A stretch of DNA of 64,000 nt from Mucilaginibacter sp. OK268 (GCF_900103125.1 NZ_FNJV01000011.1:1-64000); one strand, 5' to 3'. Shown: positions 35,153-44,456, counted from the stretch's first letter. Program-made: numbers and translations. The notes: generated from the letters alone by a model not told the origin.

Positions 35153-38100
35153 TTATTCTAATGTGATATCTAAACCTAAACCTCTTAACTCATGAACCAA
35201 TACGTTGAATGATTCAGGAACTGATGGAGTTGGCAGGTTTTCACCTTTAACAATAGCCTCGTAAGTTTTGGCACGGCCGATAACATCATCCGATTTAACG
35301 GTTAATATTTCCTGCAGTATGTTTGATGCACCGAATGCTTCGAGTGCCCAAACTTCCATCTCACCAAAACGCTGACCACCAAACTGAGCTTTACCACCCA
35401 ATGGTTGTTGTGTAATTAATGAGTATGGCCCGATAGAACGTGCGTGCATCTTATCATCAACCATGTGACCTAATTTCAGCATGTATATAATACCTACTGT
35501 AGTTTGCTGGTCAAAACGGTCGCCTGTTAAGCCATTGTATAAATAGGTACGGCCTGATTCTGGTAAGTTTGCCTTTTTAACCCACTCTTCCACTTCTTCA
35601 TGGCTTGCACCATCAAAAATCGGGGTAGCGAATTTAATACCAAGCTCTTTACCGGCCCAGCCTAATACGGTTTCATAGATCTGACCTAAGTTCATACGTG
35701 AAGGTACACCCAGTGGGTTCAACACAATATCAACCGGTGTTCCATCCTCAAGGAAAGGCATATCCTCGTCACGTACAATACGTGCAACGATACCTTTGTT
35801 ACCGTGACGACCGGCCATTTTATCACCTACTTTAAGCTTACGCTTTTTAGCGATGTAAACTTTAGCCATTTGTACGATACCTGATGGCAGCTCATCACCT
35901 ACACTGATAGCGAATTTATCACGACGATAAGCACCTAATTCCTCATTAACTTTGATGTTGTAGTTATGAAGCAAAAGCTTGATCTGATCGTTTTTATCAT
36001 CATCAGTTGTCCATTTAGTTGGGTTAATGTTTTCGTAACTAAGCTCAACTAAAATTTTCTGGGTGAATTTTACACCTTTTGGTACTAAAAGCTCTTTGTA
36101 AATGTTGTAAACACCTTGTGATGTTTTACCATTCACGATCTCAAATAACTTTTCGATCAAAGTATTTTTAAGTTCTTTTACAGCTCTTTCGTGTTTAATA
36201 TCCAGTTTCTCCAACTGTGCTTTTTCTTCGGCCTTAGAGGTCTTTTTAGCACGGCTGAACAATTTGGTATCAATAACAACACCTGCAATAGATGGTGGAG
36301 TTTTCAATGACGCATCTTTAACGTCACCTGCTTTATCACCAAATATGGCACGTAACAGTTTTTCTTCCGGTGATGGGTCTGATTCACCTTTTGGAGTGAT
36401 CTTACCGATCAGGATGTCGCCTTCTTTAACCTCGGCGCCTACACGGATAATACCGTCTTCGTCAAGATCTTTGGTAGCTTCTTCTGATACGTTAGGGATA
36501 TCTGGTGTCAATTCCTCTTCACCACGTTTGGTATCACGTACTTCCAATTCAAACTCTTCAACGTGAAGTGAAGTGAAAATATCCTGTGAAACCACACGCT
36601 CAGATATTACGATCGCATCCTCAAAGTTATATCCCTGCCAAGGCATGAACGCCACTTTTAAGTTACGGCCTAATGCAAGCTCGCCATTCTGAGTAGCATA
36701 ACCTTCGCAAAGAACTTCACCTTTTGATACTCTTTGGCCTTTTTTAACAATCGGCTTCAGGTTCATGGTGGTGCTTTGGTTGGTTTTCTTGAATTTGGTT
36801 AAACGATAGCTTTTTGAATCACCATCAAATGAAACCAAACGGTCAAGCTCATCACGGTCATATTTAATACGGATCTCGTTGGCATCAACATACTCCACTA
36901 CACCATCGCCTTCGGCGTTGATCAGTGTACGTGAATCTTTTGCCACACGTCCTTCCAGTCCGGTTCCAACAATTGGCGCTTCAGGGCGTAACAATGGTAC
37001 AGCCTGGCGTTGCATGTTTGATCCCATCAATGCACGGTTAGCATCATCATGTTCCAGGAACGGAATCAACGAAGCCGCGATAGAAGTGATCTGGTTTGGA
37101 GCGATGTCCATTAAATCAAGTTTCTCCGGATCAATGATCGGGAAGTCACCTTCAAAACGTGCTTTTACTTTTGGCAATGCAAACACACCTTTATCATCAT
37201 AATGGGCATTAGCCTGACCAATTGTTTTACCGTCTTCATCTTCTGCAGATAAATAGATAACCGGCTCATCAACCTGTACTTTACCTTCAACCACACGTTT
37301 GTACGGTGTTTCGATAAAGCCTAAGTTGTTGATCTTGGCGTGTACGCAAAGTGATGATATCAAACCAATGTTCGGTCCTTCCGGAGTTTCAATGGTACAT
37401 AACCTACCGTAGTGGGTGTAGTGTACGTCACGAACCTCGAAACCAGCACGCTCACGTGACAGACCACCGGGCCCAAGGGCTGACAGACGACGCTTGTGCG
37501 TGATCTCTGCCAGTGGATTGGTTTGGTCCATAAACTGTGATAACTGGTTTGTTCCGAAGAACGAGTTGATCACTGATGATAATGTACGTGCGTTGATCAG
37601 GTCGGTTGGAGTAAACACCTCGTTATCACGGATGTTCATACGCTCACGTATCGTACGTGCCATACGTGCCAAACCAACACCAAACTGAGCATATAACTGC
37701 TCACCCACTGTACGAACACGACGGTTTGACAAGTGGTCAATATCATCCACCTCAGCTTTAGAGTTGATCAGTTTGATCAGGTACTTCACAATGGCAATAA
37801 TATCCTGCTTGGTTAATACCTTTGTTTCATCAGAGGTATTCAATTTCAACTTACGGTTGATGCGGTAGCGGCCCACATCACCCAAATCATATCTTTTATC
37901 AGAGAAGAATAAACGATCGATGATACCACGGGCTGTTTCTTCATCAGGTGGTTCAGCGTTACGTAATTGACGGTAGATGTGCTCAACCGCTTCTTTCTCC
38001 GAGTTCGAAGTATCTTTTTGTAAGGTATTATATATAATAGTATAATCACCGCTGGTGGCAGCATCTTCCTTGTTCAGGATGATGGTTTTAACACCGGCAT

Positions 38101-38956
38101 CAATGATCATATCAATATGATCGTCTTCCAATACGGTTTCACGCTCAAGGATGATCTCATTACGGTCGATAGAAACCACTTCACCGGTATCTTCATCCAC
38201 GAAATCTTCAACCCATTTTTTAAGCACCCTTGCAGCAAGCTTACGGCCAATGAATTTCTTCAGACCAGATTTGCTTACTTTTACTTCGTCAGCCAGTTCA
38301 AACAGCTCTAATATATCTTTATCAGAGTCATAACCAATGGCACGAAGCAGTGTAGTAACCGGGAATTTCTTTTTACGGTCAATGTAAGCATACATCACGT
38401 TGTTAACGTCAGTAGCAAACTCAATCCATGAACCTTTAAAAGGGATAACACGGGCAGAGTATAATTTTGTACCGTTGGTGTGGCGGCTTTGGCCAAAGAA
38501 CACACCAGGTGAACGGTGTAACTGCGAAACAATTACGCGCTCGGCACCATTTATAACAAATGTACCTTTAGGGGTCATGTATGGGATAGTTCCCAGGTAC
38601 ACATCCTGTACAATAGTTTCAAAATCTTCGTGCTCCTCATCATTACATGAAAGGCGAAGCTTGGCTTTTAAAGGCACACTGTAAGTTAATCCGCGCTCTA
38701 TACACTCTTGTATATCGTAACGTGGCGGATCAATAAAGTAATCAAGAAACTCTAAAACAAAGATGTTTCTTGAATCCGATATCGGAAAATTTTCAGCAAA
38801 CACTTTAAACAAACCTTCTTTATAACGGTTGTCTGAGGTGGTTTCCAATTGAAAAAATTCCTGGAAAGATTGTAACTGAACATCCAGGAAATCAGGGTAA
38901 TCAAGTACCTTTCTGCTGGTTGCAAAGTTTACTCTTTGATTATTGTTGTTTGCCAA
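35153..38956 (-). CDS. rpoB: DNA-directed RNA polymerase subunit beta
   Basis: The 1267-residue subunit. The rifampicin region reads FFGTNQLSQFMDQTNPLAE and HKRRLSALGPGGL near residues 470-510, with the wild-type (sensitive) Asp, His and Ser residues visible. GRLCTIETPEGPNIGLI and the C-terminal KVGDKMAGRHGNKGIV and GGQRFGEMEVWALEA blocks are intact. It follows rplL by 205 bases that hold a palindrome and a hairpin. Confidence 0.99.
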   Translation of the reverse strand: MANNNNQRVNFATSRKVLDYPDFLDVQLQSFQEFFQLETTSDNRYKEGLFKVFAENFPISDSRNIFVLEFLDYFIDPPRYDIQECIERGLTYSVPLKAKLRLSCNDEEHEDFETIVQDVYLGTIPYMTPKGTFVINGAERVIVSQLHRSPGVFFGQSRHTNGTKLYSARVIPFKGSWIEFATDVNNVMYAYIDRKKKFPVTTLLRAIGYDSDKDILELFELADEVKVSKSGLKKFIGRKLAARVLKKWVEDFVDEDTGEVVSIDRNEIILERETVLEDDHIDMIIDAGVKTIILNKEDAATSGDYTIIYNTLQKDTSNSEKEAVEHIYRQLRNAEPPDEETARGIIDRLFFSDKRYDLGDVGRYRINRKLKLNTSDETKVLTKQDIIAIVKYLIKLINSKAEVDDIDHLSNRRVRTVGEQLYAQFGVGLARMARTIRERMNIRDNEVFTPTDLINARTLSSVINSFFGTNQLSQFMDQTNPLAEITHKRRLSALGPGGLSRERAGFEVRDVHYTHYGRLCTIETPEGPNIGLISSLCVHAKINNLGFIETPYKRVVEGKVQVDEPVIYLSAEDEDGKTIGQANAHYDDKGVFALPKVKARFEGDFPIIDPEKLDLMDIAPNQITSIAASLIPFLEHDDANRALMGSNMQRQAVPLLRPEAPIVGTGLEGRVAKDSRTLINAEGDGVVEYVDANEIRIKYDRDELDRLVSFDGDSKSYRLTKFKKTNQSTTMNLKPIVKKGQRVSKGEVLCEGYATQNGELALGRNLKVAFMPWQGYNFEDAIVISERVVSQDIFTSLHVEEFELEVRDTKRGEEELTPDIPNVSEEATKDLDEDGIIRVGAEVKEGDILIGKITPKGESDPSPEEKLLRAIFGDKAGDVKDASLKTPPSIAGVVIDTKLFSRAKKTSKAEEKAQLEKLDIKHERAVKELKNTLIEKLFEIVNGKTSQGVYNIYKELLVPKGVKFTQKILVELSYENINPTKWTTDDDKNDQIKLLLHNYNIKVNEELGAYRRDKFAISVGDELPSGIVQMAKVYIAKKRKLKVGDKMAGRHGNKGIVARIVRDEDMPFLEDGTPVDIVLNPLGVPSRMNLGQIYETVLGWAGKELGIKFATPIFDGASHEEVEEWVKKANLPESGRTYLYNGLTGDRFDQQTTVGIIYMLKLGHMVDDKMHARSIGPYSLITQQPLGGKAQFGGQRFGEMEVWALEAFGASNILQEILTVKSDDVIGRAKTYEAIVKGENLPTPSVPESFNVLVHELRGLGLDITLE

Positions 38957-38990
38957 GGTATTATAATTTTAGTTTATTAATAAACCTGTA

Positions 38991-39092
38991 TTGAGAAGTG
39001 AGATATGAGATGTAAGTATTGAGATTAAAAAATTTCTCAGGCTATATCCTGCAAAAGATCTCAAATCCCAAATCTAATATCTCAAGTCTATT
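38991..39092. repeat. Imperfect palindrome in the rplL-rpoB spacer
   Basis: The left half (about 38991-39026) is built of TGAGAT-like words. The right half (about 39057-39092) is their approximate reverse complement (AATCTAATATCTCAA). It resembles other word-repeat palindromes in spacers of this cluster. Confidence 0.6.
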
Positions 39093-39102
39093 GTATATAA
39101 AC

Positions 39103-39142
39103 AGCAATAGACCCCGACCAAAATAGGTCGGAGTCTGATGCT
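39103..39142 (-). terminator. Hairpin between rplL and rpoB, possible attenuator
   Basis: AGACCCCGACC (39109-39119) pairs with GGTCGGAGTCT (39126-39136) with one G-T pair and a 6-base loop, and pairing extends outward. The T run after it is weak, so partial read-through into rpoB is expected. In E. coli the rplL-rpoB gap also holds an attenuator; the link is by analogy. Confidence 0.5.
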
Positions 39143-39161
39143 ATATTTTTATTGGGTTAAC

Positions 39162-39545
39162 TTATTTAACCTCAACTACTGCTCCAGCTTCTTCTAATTG
39201 AGTTTTCAAAGATTGAGCTTCTTCTTTAGTTACACCAGTTTTTAATTCTTTTGGTGCGCCGTCAACAAGATCTTTAGCTTCTTTTAAACCTAAGCCAGTT
39301 AAGTCTTTTACTAATTTAACAACTGCTAATTTTGAACCACCTGCTTCTTTCAGGATAACGTCAAATGCAGTTTGTTCTGCAGCAGCAGCAGGGGCATCAT
39401 CGCCACCAGCAGGAGCAGCAGCAACAGCTACAGCTGCAGCAGCAGGCTCAATACCATACTCATCTTTTAAGATCTGAGCTAATTCGTTTACTTCTTTTAC
39501 TGTTAAGTTTACCAACTGTTCAGCAAACGCTTTTAAATCCGCCAT
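39162..39545 (-). CDS. rplL: 50S ribosomal protein bL12 (L7/L12)
   Basis: The 127-residue stalk protein. The N-terminal dimer domain is ADLKAFAEQLVNLTVKEVNELAQIL, followed by an alanine-rich hinge at about residues 35-57. The C-terminal factor-binding domain has KLAVVKLVKDLTGLGLKEAKDLV. It comes 63 bases after rplJ, its partner in the stalk. Confidence 0.98.
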   Translation of the reverse strand: MADLKAFAEQLVNLTVKEVNELAQILKDEYGIEPAAAAVAVAAAPAGGDDAPAAAAEQTAFDVILKEAGGSKLAVVKLVKDLTGLGLKEAKDLVDGAPKELKTGVTKEEAQSLKTQLEEAGAVVEVK

Positions 39546-39608
39546 TTTATTTAAATTTTACTTTTAATGCTTTTTGTTTCTTAATATCGAACTTTAATAA
39601 GGTGTTCG

Positions 39609-40127
39609 TTAACCTCTTTCCTGTAATGTTTTTACAAGGCCTGCAATTGTATTTCCGCCTGATTGTAATGCAGAAATAACGTTTTTGGCAGGTGATTGTA
39701 GTAATCCGATTATCTCGCCGATCAGTTGTTCCTTTGATTTTAGTTTGATCAAAGTATCGATCTGGTCATCACCGATAAATATCGCCGAATCAATATAAGC
39801 TGCTTTTAAAACTGGTTTAGCACCTGCTTTTCTCAATTGTTTGATCAGCTTTGCCGGAGCAGTTGCTGATTTTGAGAAAAGTATTGATGATGAACCTTTT
39901 AACACATCAAATATTGGAGTGTAATCACCACCCGCAGCTTCCATAGCTTTTCTAATTAAGCTATTTTTTGCTACCTTCATCGTAATGTCGCTTTCGAAAC
40001 ATTTACGACGGATGTCATTGATCTTTGCAACCGTCAAATCTGAGGTATCAGTAATATAAAAATTACCAAACTCATTCATCTGCTCAGTAAGGGCAAGAAC
40101 AAGATCGTGTTTTTCTTCTTTATTCAT
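39609..40127 (-). CDS. rplJ: 50S ribosomal protein uL10
   Basis: The 172-residue stalk base protein anchors L12 dimers. The N-terminal domain and the block KVAKNSLIRKAMEAAGGDY are typical, and the C-terminal helix AKNVISALQSGGNTIAGLVKTLQERG binds L12. Its start lies 2 bases from the rplA stop, so the separate L10 leader known upstream of rplJ in E. coli is absent. Any L10 feedback site would have to lie within rplA or elsewhere. Confidence 0.97.
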   Translation of the reverse strand: MNKEEKHDLVLALTEQMNEFGNFYITDTSDLTVAKINDIRRKCFESDITMKVAKNSLIRKAMEAAGGDYTPIFDVLKGSSSILFSKSATAPAKLIKQLRKAGAKPVLKAAYIDSAIFIGDDQIDTLIKLKSKEQLIGEIIGLLQSPAKNVISALQSGGNTIAGLVKTLQERG

Positions 40128-40129
40128 GA

Positions 40130-40828
40130 TTAAATCCCCGCTACTGTTTTAGTTTCAATTGCAATTCCTGGCGACATAGTTGAAGAGATATGAATACTCT
40201 TGAAATATGTTCCTTTAGCTGCAGATGGTTTTAATTTTGAGATAGTTTGCAATACTTCTAATGCATTCTCATAAATTTTATCTGCAGAGAAAGATGCTTT
40301 TCCTATTGAGGCATGGATAATACCTGTTTTATCAACTTTGAAGTCGATCTTACCACCTTTTACATCAGTTACAGCTTTTCCAACTTCTGGAGTTACTGTT
40401 CCTGATTTAGGGTTAGGCATAAGGTTACGTGGGCCTAATATACGACCCAAACGACCTACTTTAGCCATAACACTTGGCATAGTGATGATAATATCAACAT
40501 CAGTCCATCCACCTTCAATCTTGGCAATATAATCATCCAAACCTACGTAATCAGCACCTGCGTCTTTTGCTTCTTGTTCCTTATCAGGAGTACAAAGCAC
40601 CAGTACACGTACAGTTTTACCGGTTCCATGAGGCAATGTTGCAATACCACGTACCATTTGATTGGCTTTACGCGGGTCAACACCTAAACGAACATCTATA
40701 TCAACTGATGAATCAAATTTAGTAAGGGTTAATTCCTTTACCAAAGCTGATGCAGCTTCTAATGAATACGATTTGTTTGCCTCAATTTTGGAGAGTGCCA
40801 CTTTTTGATTTTTTGTTAATCTAGCCAC
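40130..40828 (-). CDS. rplA: 50S ribosomal protein uL1
   Basis: The 232-residue protein of the L1 stalk. Domain blocks FDSSVDIDVRLGVDPRKANQMVRG near residues 38-61 and GRLGRILGPRNLMPNPKSGTV near 126-146 are the family signature. It is 29 bases after rplK. In other bacteria L1 represses the rplK-rplA mRNA; no clear copy of its target is evident to me here. Confidence 0.98.
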   Translation of the reverse strand: MARLTKNQKVALSKIEANKSYSLEAASALVKELTLTKFDSSVDIDVRLGVDPRKANQMVRGIATLPHGTGKTVRVLVLCTPDKEQEAKDAGADYVGLDDYIAKIEGGWTDVDIIITMPSVMAKVGRLGRILGPRNLMPNPKSGTVTPEVGKAVTDVKGGKIDFKVDKTGIIHASIGKASFSADKIYENALEVLQTISKLKPSAAKGTYFKSIHISSTMSPGIAIETKTVAGI

Positions 40829-40857
40829 TGTCTTAAACTGATTTTAATATAAATTAA

Positions 40858-41298
40858 TTAATTCCAGGGAGCCGTACCTGATACGGTTATTCCCATACTA
40901 CGGGCAGTACCTGCCACCATTTTCATGGCTGATTCAACTGTGAATGCGTTTAGATCCACCATTTTATCTTTAGCAATAGTTTCAACCTGTTCCCAATTTA
41001 CATTGGCAACTTTTTTACGGTTGGGCTCTGCTGAACCACTTTTTAATCCTGTTACTTCCAATAATTGGATTGCAACCGGAGGGGTTTTAATGATAAAATC
41101 GAAAGATTTATCAACGTAAACAGTAATCAAAACAGGCAACACTTTACCAGGCTTATCCTGGGTACGTGCATTAAACTGCTTGCAAAACTCCATGATATTC
41201 ACACCCTTTGCACCTAAAGCAGGTCCAATTGGAGGTGATGGGTTTGCAGCGCCGCCTTTTACCTGCAGCTTTACCATCGCACCGATTTCTTTTGCCAT
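40858..41298 (-). CDS. rplK: 50S ribosomal protein uL11
   Basis: The 146-residue protein binds the GTPase-centre rRNA. It has KLQVKGGAANPSPPIGPALGAKGVNIMEFCKQFNA near residues 9-43 and the C-terminal RNA-binding part ending GTARSMGITVSGTAPWN. It follows nusG by 204 bases that carry an imperfect palindrome. Confidence 0.98.
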   Translation of the reverse strand: MAKEIGAMVKLQVKGGAANPSPPIGPALGAKGVNIMEFCKQFNARTQDKPGKVLPVLITVYVDKSFDFIIKTPPVAIQLLEVTGLKSGSAEPNRKKVANVNWEQVETIAKDKMVDLNAFTVESAMKMVAGTARSMGITVSGTAPWN

Positions 41299-41365
41299 TT
41301 TAATTTACTTTAATTATAACTCAATGTTAGTAAGTGGAAGCTAAGTAACATTTAAGATTTTTATA

Positions 41366-41502
41366 GTTGTAAGTTTTCGGTGGTGAGTTTGGAATTTTTA
41401 ACCCTAACTTAATACCTAAACTTCTTTCTTTTAATATTCATTGAGTAAGTTTATCACGTAAAGTTCTGCCTTTCCAACTCAGAACCCGTGACTAAAAACT
41501 TA
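41366..41502. repeat. Imperfect palindrome in the nusG-rplK spacer
   Basis: GTAAGTTTT with TGAGTTTGGAA on the left (about 41367-41393) is matched by TTCCAACTCAG and AAAACTTAC on the right (about 41473-41502). Interior bases pair less well. It is the same general type as the other spacer palindromes of this cluster. Confidence 0.5.
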
Positions 41503-42045
41503 CTACTCTTTCTCTACCTGCATGTAATTCAATTCAAGCGGCGTACGGCGCCCGAATATCTTTACCATTACCTTTAGTTTCTTTTTCTCTTCGTTAACCT
41601 CTTCTATCACGCCGCTAAAGCCATTGAACGGTCCGTCCATAACTTTCACGTTTTCGCCTATATAATAAGGCACATTCATTGTTTCGCCTTGCGCGCTCAT
41701 TTCGTCAACCTTACCTAAAATACGGTTAACTTCGGCCTGGCGCAGTGGGATGGCGTTTCCGGCTTTATCGCCTAAAAAACCTATCACACTGTTTATATTT
41801 TTGATGATGTGTTCGGTTTCACCGTCAAGCACAGCTTCCATCAGCACATAACCCGGAAAATAATTACGCTCTTTAGCGATCTTCTTTCCGTCGCGCATCT
41901 GGTAATACTTTTCAGTTGGTATTAATACCTGAGGTACCAAATGCGTAATGCCCAAACGACTAATTTCGGCATCTATATATTGCTTTACCTTCTTTTCCTT
42001 ACCACTGATGGCTCTAACTACATACCACTTCAATTGATCACTCAT
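41503..42045 (-). CDS. nusG: Transcription termination/antitermination factor NusG
   Basis: The 180-residue protein has an N-terminal NGN domain beginning KWYVVRAISGKEKKVKQYID and the YFPGYVLMEAVLD strand. The C-terminal KOW domain has YIGENVKVMDGPFNGFSGVIEEV near residues 126-148. It couples RNA polymerase with Rho or the ribosome. It follows secE by 15 bases, as in most bacteria. Confidence 0.98.
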   Translation of the reverse strand: MSDQLKWYVVRAISGKEKKVKQYIDAEISRLGITHLVPQVLIPTEKYYQMRDGKKIAKERNYFPGYVLMEAVLDGETEHIIKNINSVIGFLGDKAGNAIPLRQAEVNRILGKVDEMSAQGETMNVPYYIGENVKVMDGPFNGFSGVIEEVNEEKKKLKVMVKIFGRRTPLELNYMQVEKE

Positions 42046-42060
42046 CGTTGTCTTCTGATA

Positions 42061-42255
42061 TTATGTTAGTGAATGATAAAATATACCAAGCAAATAATTA
42101 ATAATCTGGTCCATACCTACAATAACCAAAGCGATAATAATTGCAGCAACCAGTACCAAAATAGCACTACTTTGCAATTCGCGCCAGGTTGGCCAAGTTA
42201 CTTTTTGAGTTAACTCGATGTATGATTCTTTAATATATTCAGCTACGCCTGCCAT
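42061..42255 (-). CDS. secE: Preprotein translocase subunit SecE
   Basis: The 64-residue single-span form. The amphipathic helix YIKESYIELTQKVTWPTWRELQSS leads into a membrane segment at about residues 31-58. The KVTWPTW block is the family mark. It stabilises SecY in the translocon. It sits between tRNA-Trp and nusG. Confidence 0.96.
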   Translation of the reverse strand: MAGVAEYIKESYIELTQKVTWPTWRELQSSAILVLVAAIIIALVIVGMDQIINYLLGIFYHSLT

Positions 42256-42274
42256 TTTTTATTGTTTGCTTATG

Positions 42275-42345
42275 CACGGGAACAAGGATTCGAACCCTGA
42301 TCAAAGGTTTTGGAGACCTCTATTCTACCGTTGAACTATTCCCGT
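42275..42345 (-). tRNA. tRNA-Trp (CCA anticodon)
   Basis: A 71-base cloverleaf. The acceptor ACGGGAA pairs with TTCCCGT, with discriminator G. The anticodon loop is CTCCAAA and the T loop TTCGAAT. The CCA end is not encoded. It lies between tuf and secE, a common position in Bacteroidota. Confidence 0.95.
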
Positions 42346-42363
42346 GTATATTTTATAATAAGA

Positions 42364-42400
42364 AAACATAAGTTTGCTTTTTACAGTCAAACTTATGTTT
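42364..42400 (-). terminator. Hairpin after tuf
   Basis: A perfect 13-bp stem (42364-42376 with 42388-42400, loop of 11) lies 24 bases past the tuf stop. The following minus-strand sequence has only a short T-rich stretch, so it may act as a partial terminator or a processing site before tRNA-Trp. Confidence 0.6.
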
Positions 42401-42423
42401 CCAATTAACCTTTTTTGAAATTC

Positions 42424-43611
42424 TTATTTTAAAATTTCAGTTACCTGGCCAGCACCTACTGTTCTGCCACCTTCACGGATAGCGAAACGTAAGCCTTTTT
42501 CCATAGCGATAGCGTTGATCAATTTTACAGTGATGGTAACGTTATCACCTGGCATAACCATTTCTACACCTTCAGCCAGTGAAATCTCACCAGTTACGTC
42601 AGTTGTACGGAAATAGAATTGCGGGCGGTATTTGTTGAAGAATGGAGTGTGACGGCCACCTTCTGCTTTTGATAATACGTAAACTTCTGCTTTGAAGTCG
42701 GTGTGTGGAGTTACTGAACCTGGTTTGCAAATAACCATACCACGACGGATATCAGTTTTTTCAATACCACGTAACAATAAACCTACGTTGTCACCAGCTT
42801 CACCACGGTCAAGGATCTTACGGAACATCTCAACACCAGTTACGGTTGATTTCAAGTTCTCAGCACCCATACCTAGGATATCAACTGCTTCACCTGAGTT
42901 GATTACACCACGCTCAATACGACCGGTAGCAACAGTACCACGACCAGTGATTGAGAATACGTCTTCAACCGGCATCAGGAAAGGAAGCTCAGTTAAACGT
43001 GGAGGGATAGGGATGTAGTTATCTACAGCATCCATCAACTCCATGATTTTGCCAACCCAGGTAGGATCGCCGTTAAGACCACCTAATGCAGAACCCTGGA
43101 TAACTGGGATATCATCACCTGGATATTCGTAGAATGATAATAATTCACGAATTTCCATTTCTACTAATTCTAATAATTCCGGATCATCAACCATGTCAAC
43201 CTTGTTCATAAATACAACAAGTGCAGGTACACCTACCTGACGTGCTAACAGGATGTGTTCGCGGGTTTGTGGCATCGGACCGTCAGTAGCAGCAACAACA
43301 ATGATTGCACCATCCATCTGAGCAGCACCAGTAACCATGTTTTTCACATAATCCGCGTGACCTGGACAGTCAACGTGTGCATAGTGACGGTTAGCTGTTG
43401 AATACTCAACGTGTGCTGTATTGATGGTGATACCACGCTCTTTTTCTTCAGGAGCTGAGTCAATTGAATCAAATGAACGAGCTTCTGATAAACCTGCATC
43501 AGCTAATACTTTAGTGATAGCTGCAGTAAGGGTTGTTTTGCCGTGGTCAACGTGACCGATTGTACCGATGTTTAAGTGCGGTTTACTGCGGTCAAACTTT
43601 TCTTTTGCCAT
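42424..43611 (-). CDS. tuf: Elongation factor Tu
   Basis: The 395-residue GTPase carries aminoacyl-tRNA to the ribosome. G1 is GHVDHGKT at residues 19-26, G3 DCPGH near 81-85, and G4 NKVD near 136-139. Domains 2 and 3 end in the usual GRTVGAGQVTEILK. It sits in a tRNA cluster, between tRNA-Thr(GGT) and tRNA-Trp, as is typical of tufB-type copies. Confidence 0.99.
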   Translation of the reverse strand: MAKEKFDRSKPHLNIGTIGHVDHGKTTLTAAITKVLADAGLSEARSFDSIDSAPEEKERGITINTAHVEYSTANRHYAHVDCPGHADYVKNMVTGAAQMDGAIIVVAATDGPMPQTREHILLARQVGVPALVVFMNKVDMVDDPELLELVEMEIRELLSFYEYPGDDIPVIQGSALGGLNGDPTWVGKIMELMDAVDNYIPIPPRLTELPFLMPVEDVFSITGRGTVATGRIERGVINSGEAVDILGMGAENLKSTVTGVEMFRKILDRGEAGDNVGLLLRGIEKTDIRRGMVICKPGSVTPHTDFKAEVYVLSKAEGGRHTPFFNKYRPQFYFRTTDVTGEISLAEGVEMVMPGDNVTITVKLINAIAMEKGLRFAIREGGRTVGAGQVTEILK

Positions 43612-43680
43612 GATTTATAATTATTTTGTAGGTTAATTTATACTTAAAAATGTATTCTTATTTTACTCTTTATTTTATTG

Positions 43681-43752
<72 letters not shown>

Positions 43753-43764
43753 TTATTATTCTTT

Positions 43765-43862
43765 AGTTTGCAGTTATTAGTTCTCAGTTTGCAGTGCTCG
43801 TTTTCATTTACAGTTACCTGCCTCAATCAAACTGCTTACTGCCCACGGCTAACTGCCTACTG
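43765..43862. repeat. Imperfect palindrome between tRNA-Thr and tRNA-Gly
   Basis: The left half is made of words like CAGTT and CAGTTTGCAGT. The right half has CTGCTTACTGCC and AACTGCCTACTG, their approximate reverse complement. The whole spacer could fold on itself. Confidence 0.55.
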
Positions 43863-43868
43863 TAACCG

Positions 43869-43941
43869 AGCGGAAGACGAGGTTCGAACTCGCGACCTAT
43901 AGCTTGGAAGGCTATCGCTCTACCAACTGAGCTACTTCCGC
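43869..43941 (-). tRNA. tRNA-Gly (TCC anticodon)
   Basis: A 73-base cloverleaf. The acceptor GCGGAAG pairs with CTTCCGC. The anticodon stem ATAGC/GCTAT holds the loop CTTCCAA, and the T loop is TTCGAAC. Confidence 0.95.
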
Positions 43942-43960
43942 TTTTTTTAAATTCCAAAAA

Positions 43961-44002
43961 CTAAACTCTAAACTCTAATGTGAATTAGAATTTAGAATTT
44001 AG
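43961..44002. repeat. Near-perfect palindrome between tRNA-Gly and tRNA-Tyr
   Basis: The left arm 43961-43978 is three tandem CTAAACT-like words. The right arm 43985-44002 is its reverse complement with two changes, and the loop is 6 bases. It could form a stable stem between the two tRNAs and guide processing. Confidence 0.75.
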
Positions 44003-44021
44003 CTTGTTCTGGAATTTCCAG

Positions 44022-44102
44022 TGGGGGGAGAAGGATTCGAACCTTCGTAGCCGAAGCAACGGATTTACAGTCCGTCCCATTTGACCGCTCTGGTATCCCC
44101 CC
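44022..44102 (-). tRNA. tRNA-Tyr (GTA anticodon)
   Basis: An 81-base class II tRNA. The acceptor GGGGGGA pairs with TCCCCCC, with discriminator A. The anticodon is in CTGTAAA, with a long variable arm and T loop TTCGAAT. Confidence 0.95.
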
Positions 44103-44167
44103 ATTAGTTAGTTTCGGATTTAAAATGTCCAAAGTTGAAGCTAAACACTTCAATCCGAAAAAAACTG

Positions 44168-44240
44168 AGCCTCCTATCGGGATCGAACCAATGACCTACT
44201 GATTACAAGTCAGTCGCTCTACCAGCTGAGCTAAGGAGGC
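44168..44240 (-). tRNA. tRNA-Thr (TGT anticodon)
   Basis: A 73-base cloverleaf. The acceptor GCCTCCT pairs with AGGAGGC. The anticodon stem ACTGA/TCAGT holds the loop CTTGTAA, and the T loop is TTCGATC. It is the first gene of the tRNA-tuf transcript. Confidence 0.95.
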
Positions 44241-44381
44241 TTATATTTATTTAGCTTTTCTTATTTTATAACCCTAAAGAGGTTTCAAAATTGAGAGCGG
44301 CAAAACTAATAAGCTTTTTTATATTTTAAAGAACAATCCCAACTTTTTTTTCAGTGCTTAGCACCTCTCTGAAAGGGATTG

Positions 44382-44410
44382 CAAATCTACAAAAAATTAA
44401 ACCTGTACAA
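44382..44410 (-). promoter_or_regulatory. Promoter for the tRNA-tuf transcript
   Basis: The minus strand has TTG (44408-44410, within TTTTG), then an 18-base spacer, then TAGATTTG (44382-44389). This matches the Bacteroidota pattern TTG-N17-23-TAnnTTTG. The start would be near 44377, giving a leader of about 135 bases in which CAATCCC and GGGATTG can pair. Confidence 0.55.
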
Positions 44411-44420
44411 AATTTTTTAT

Positions 44421-44456
44421 CAAAAAAAATCGACGAGTGGAAAACTCGTCGATTTT
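44421..44456 (-). terminator. Terminator after the raiA/hpf gene
   Basis: A perfect 13-bp stem (44426-44438 with 44444-44456, loop of 5) is followed on the minus strand by a run of T. It lies 24 bases past the stop. Confidence 0.88.
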
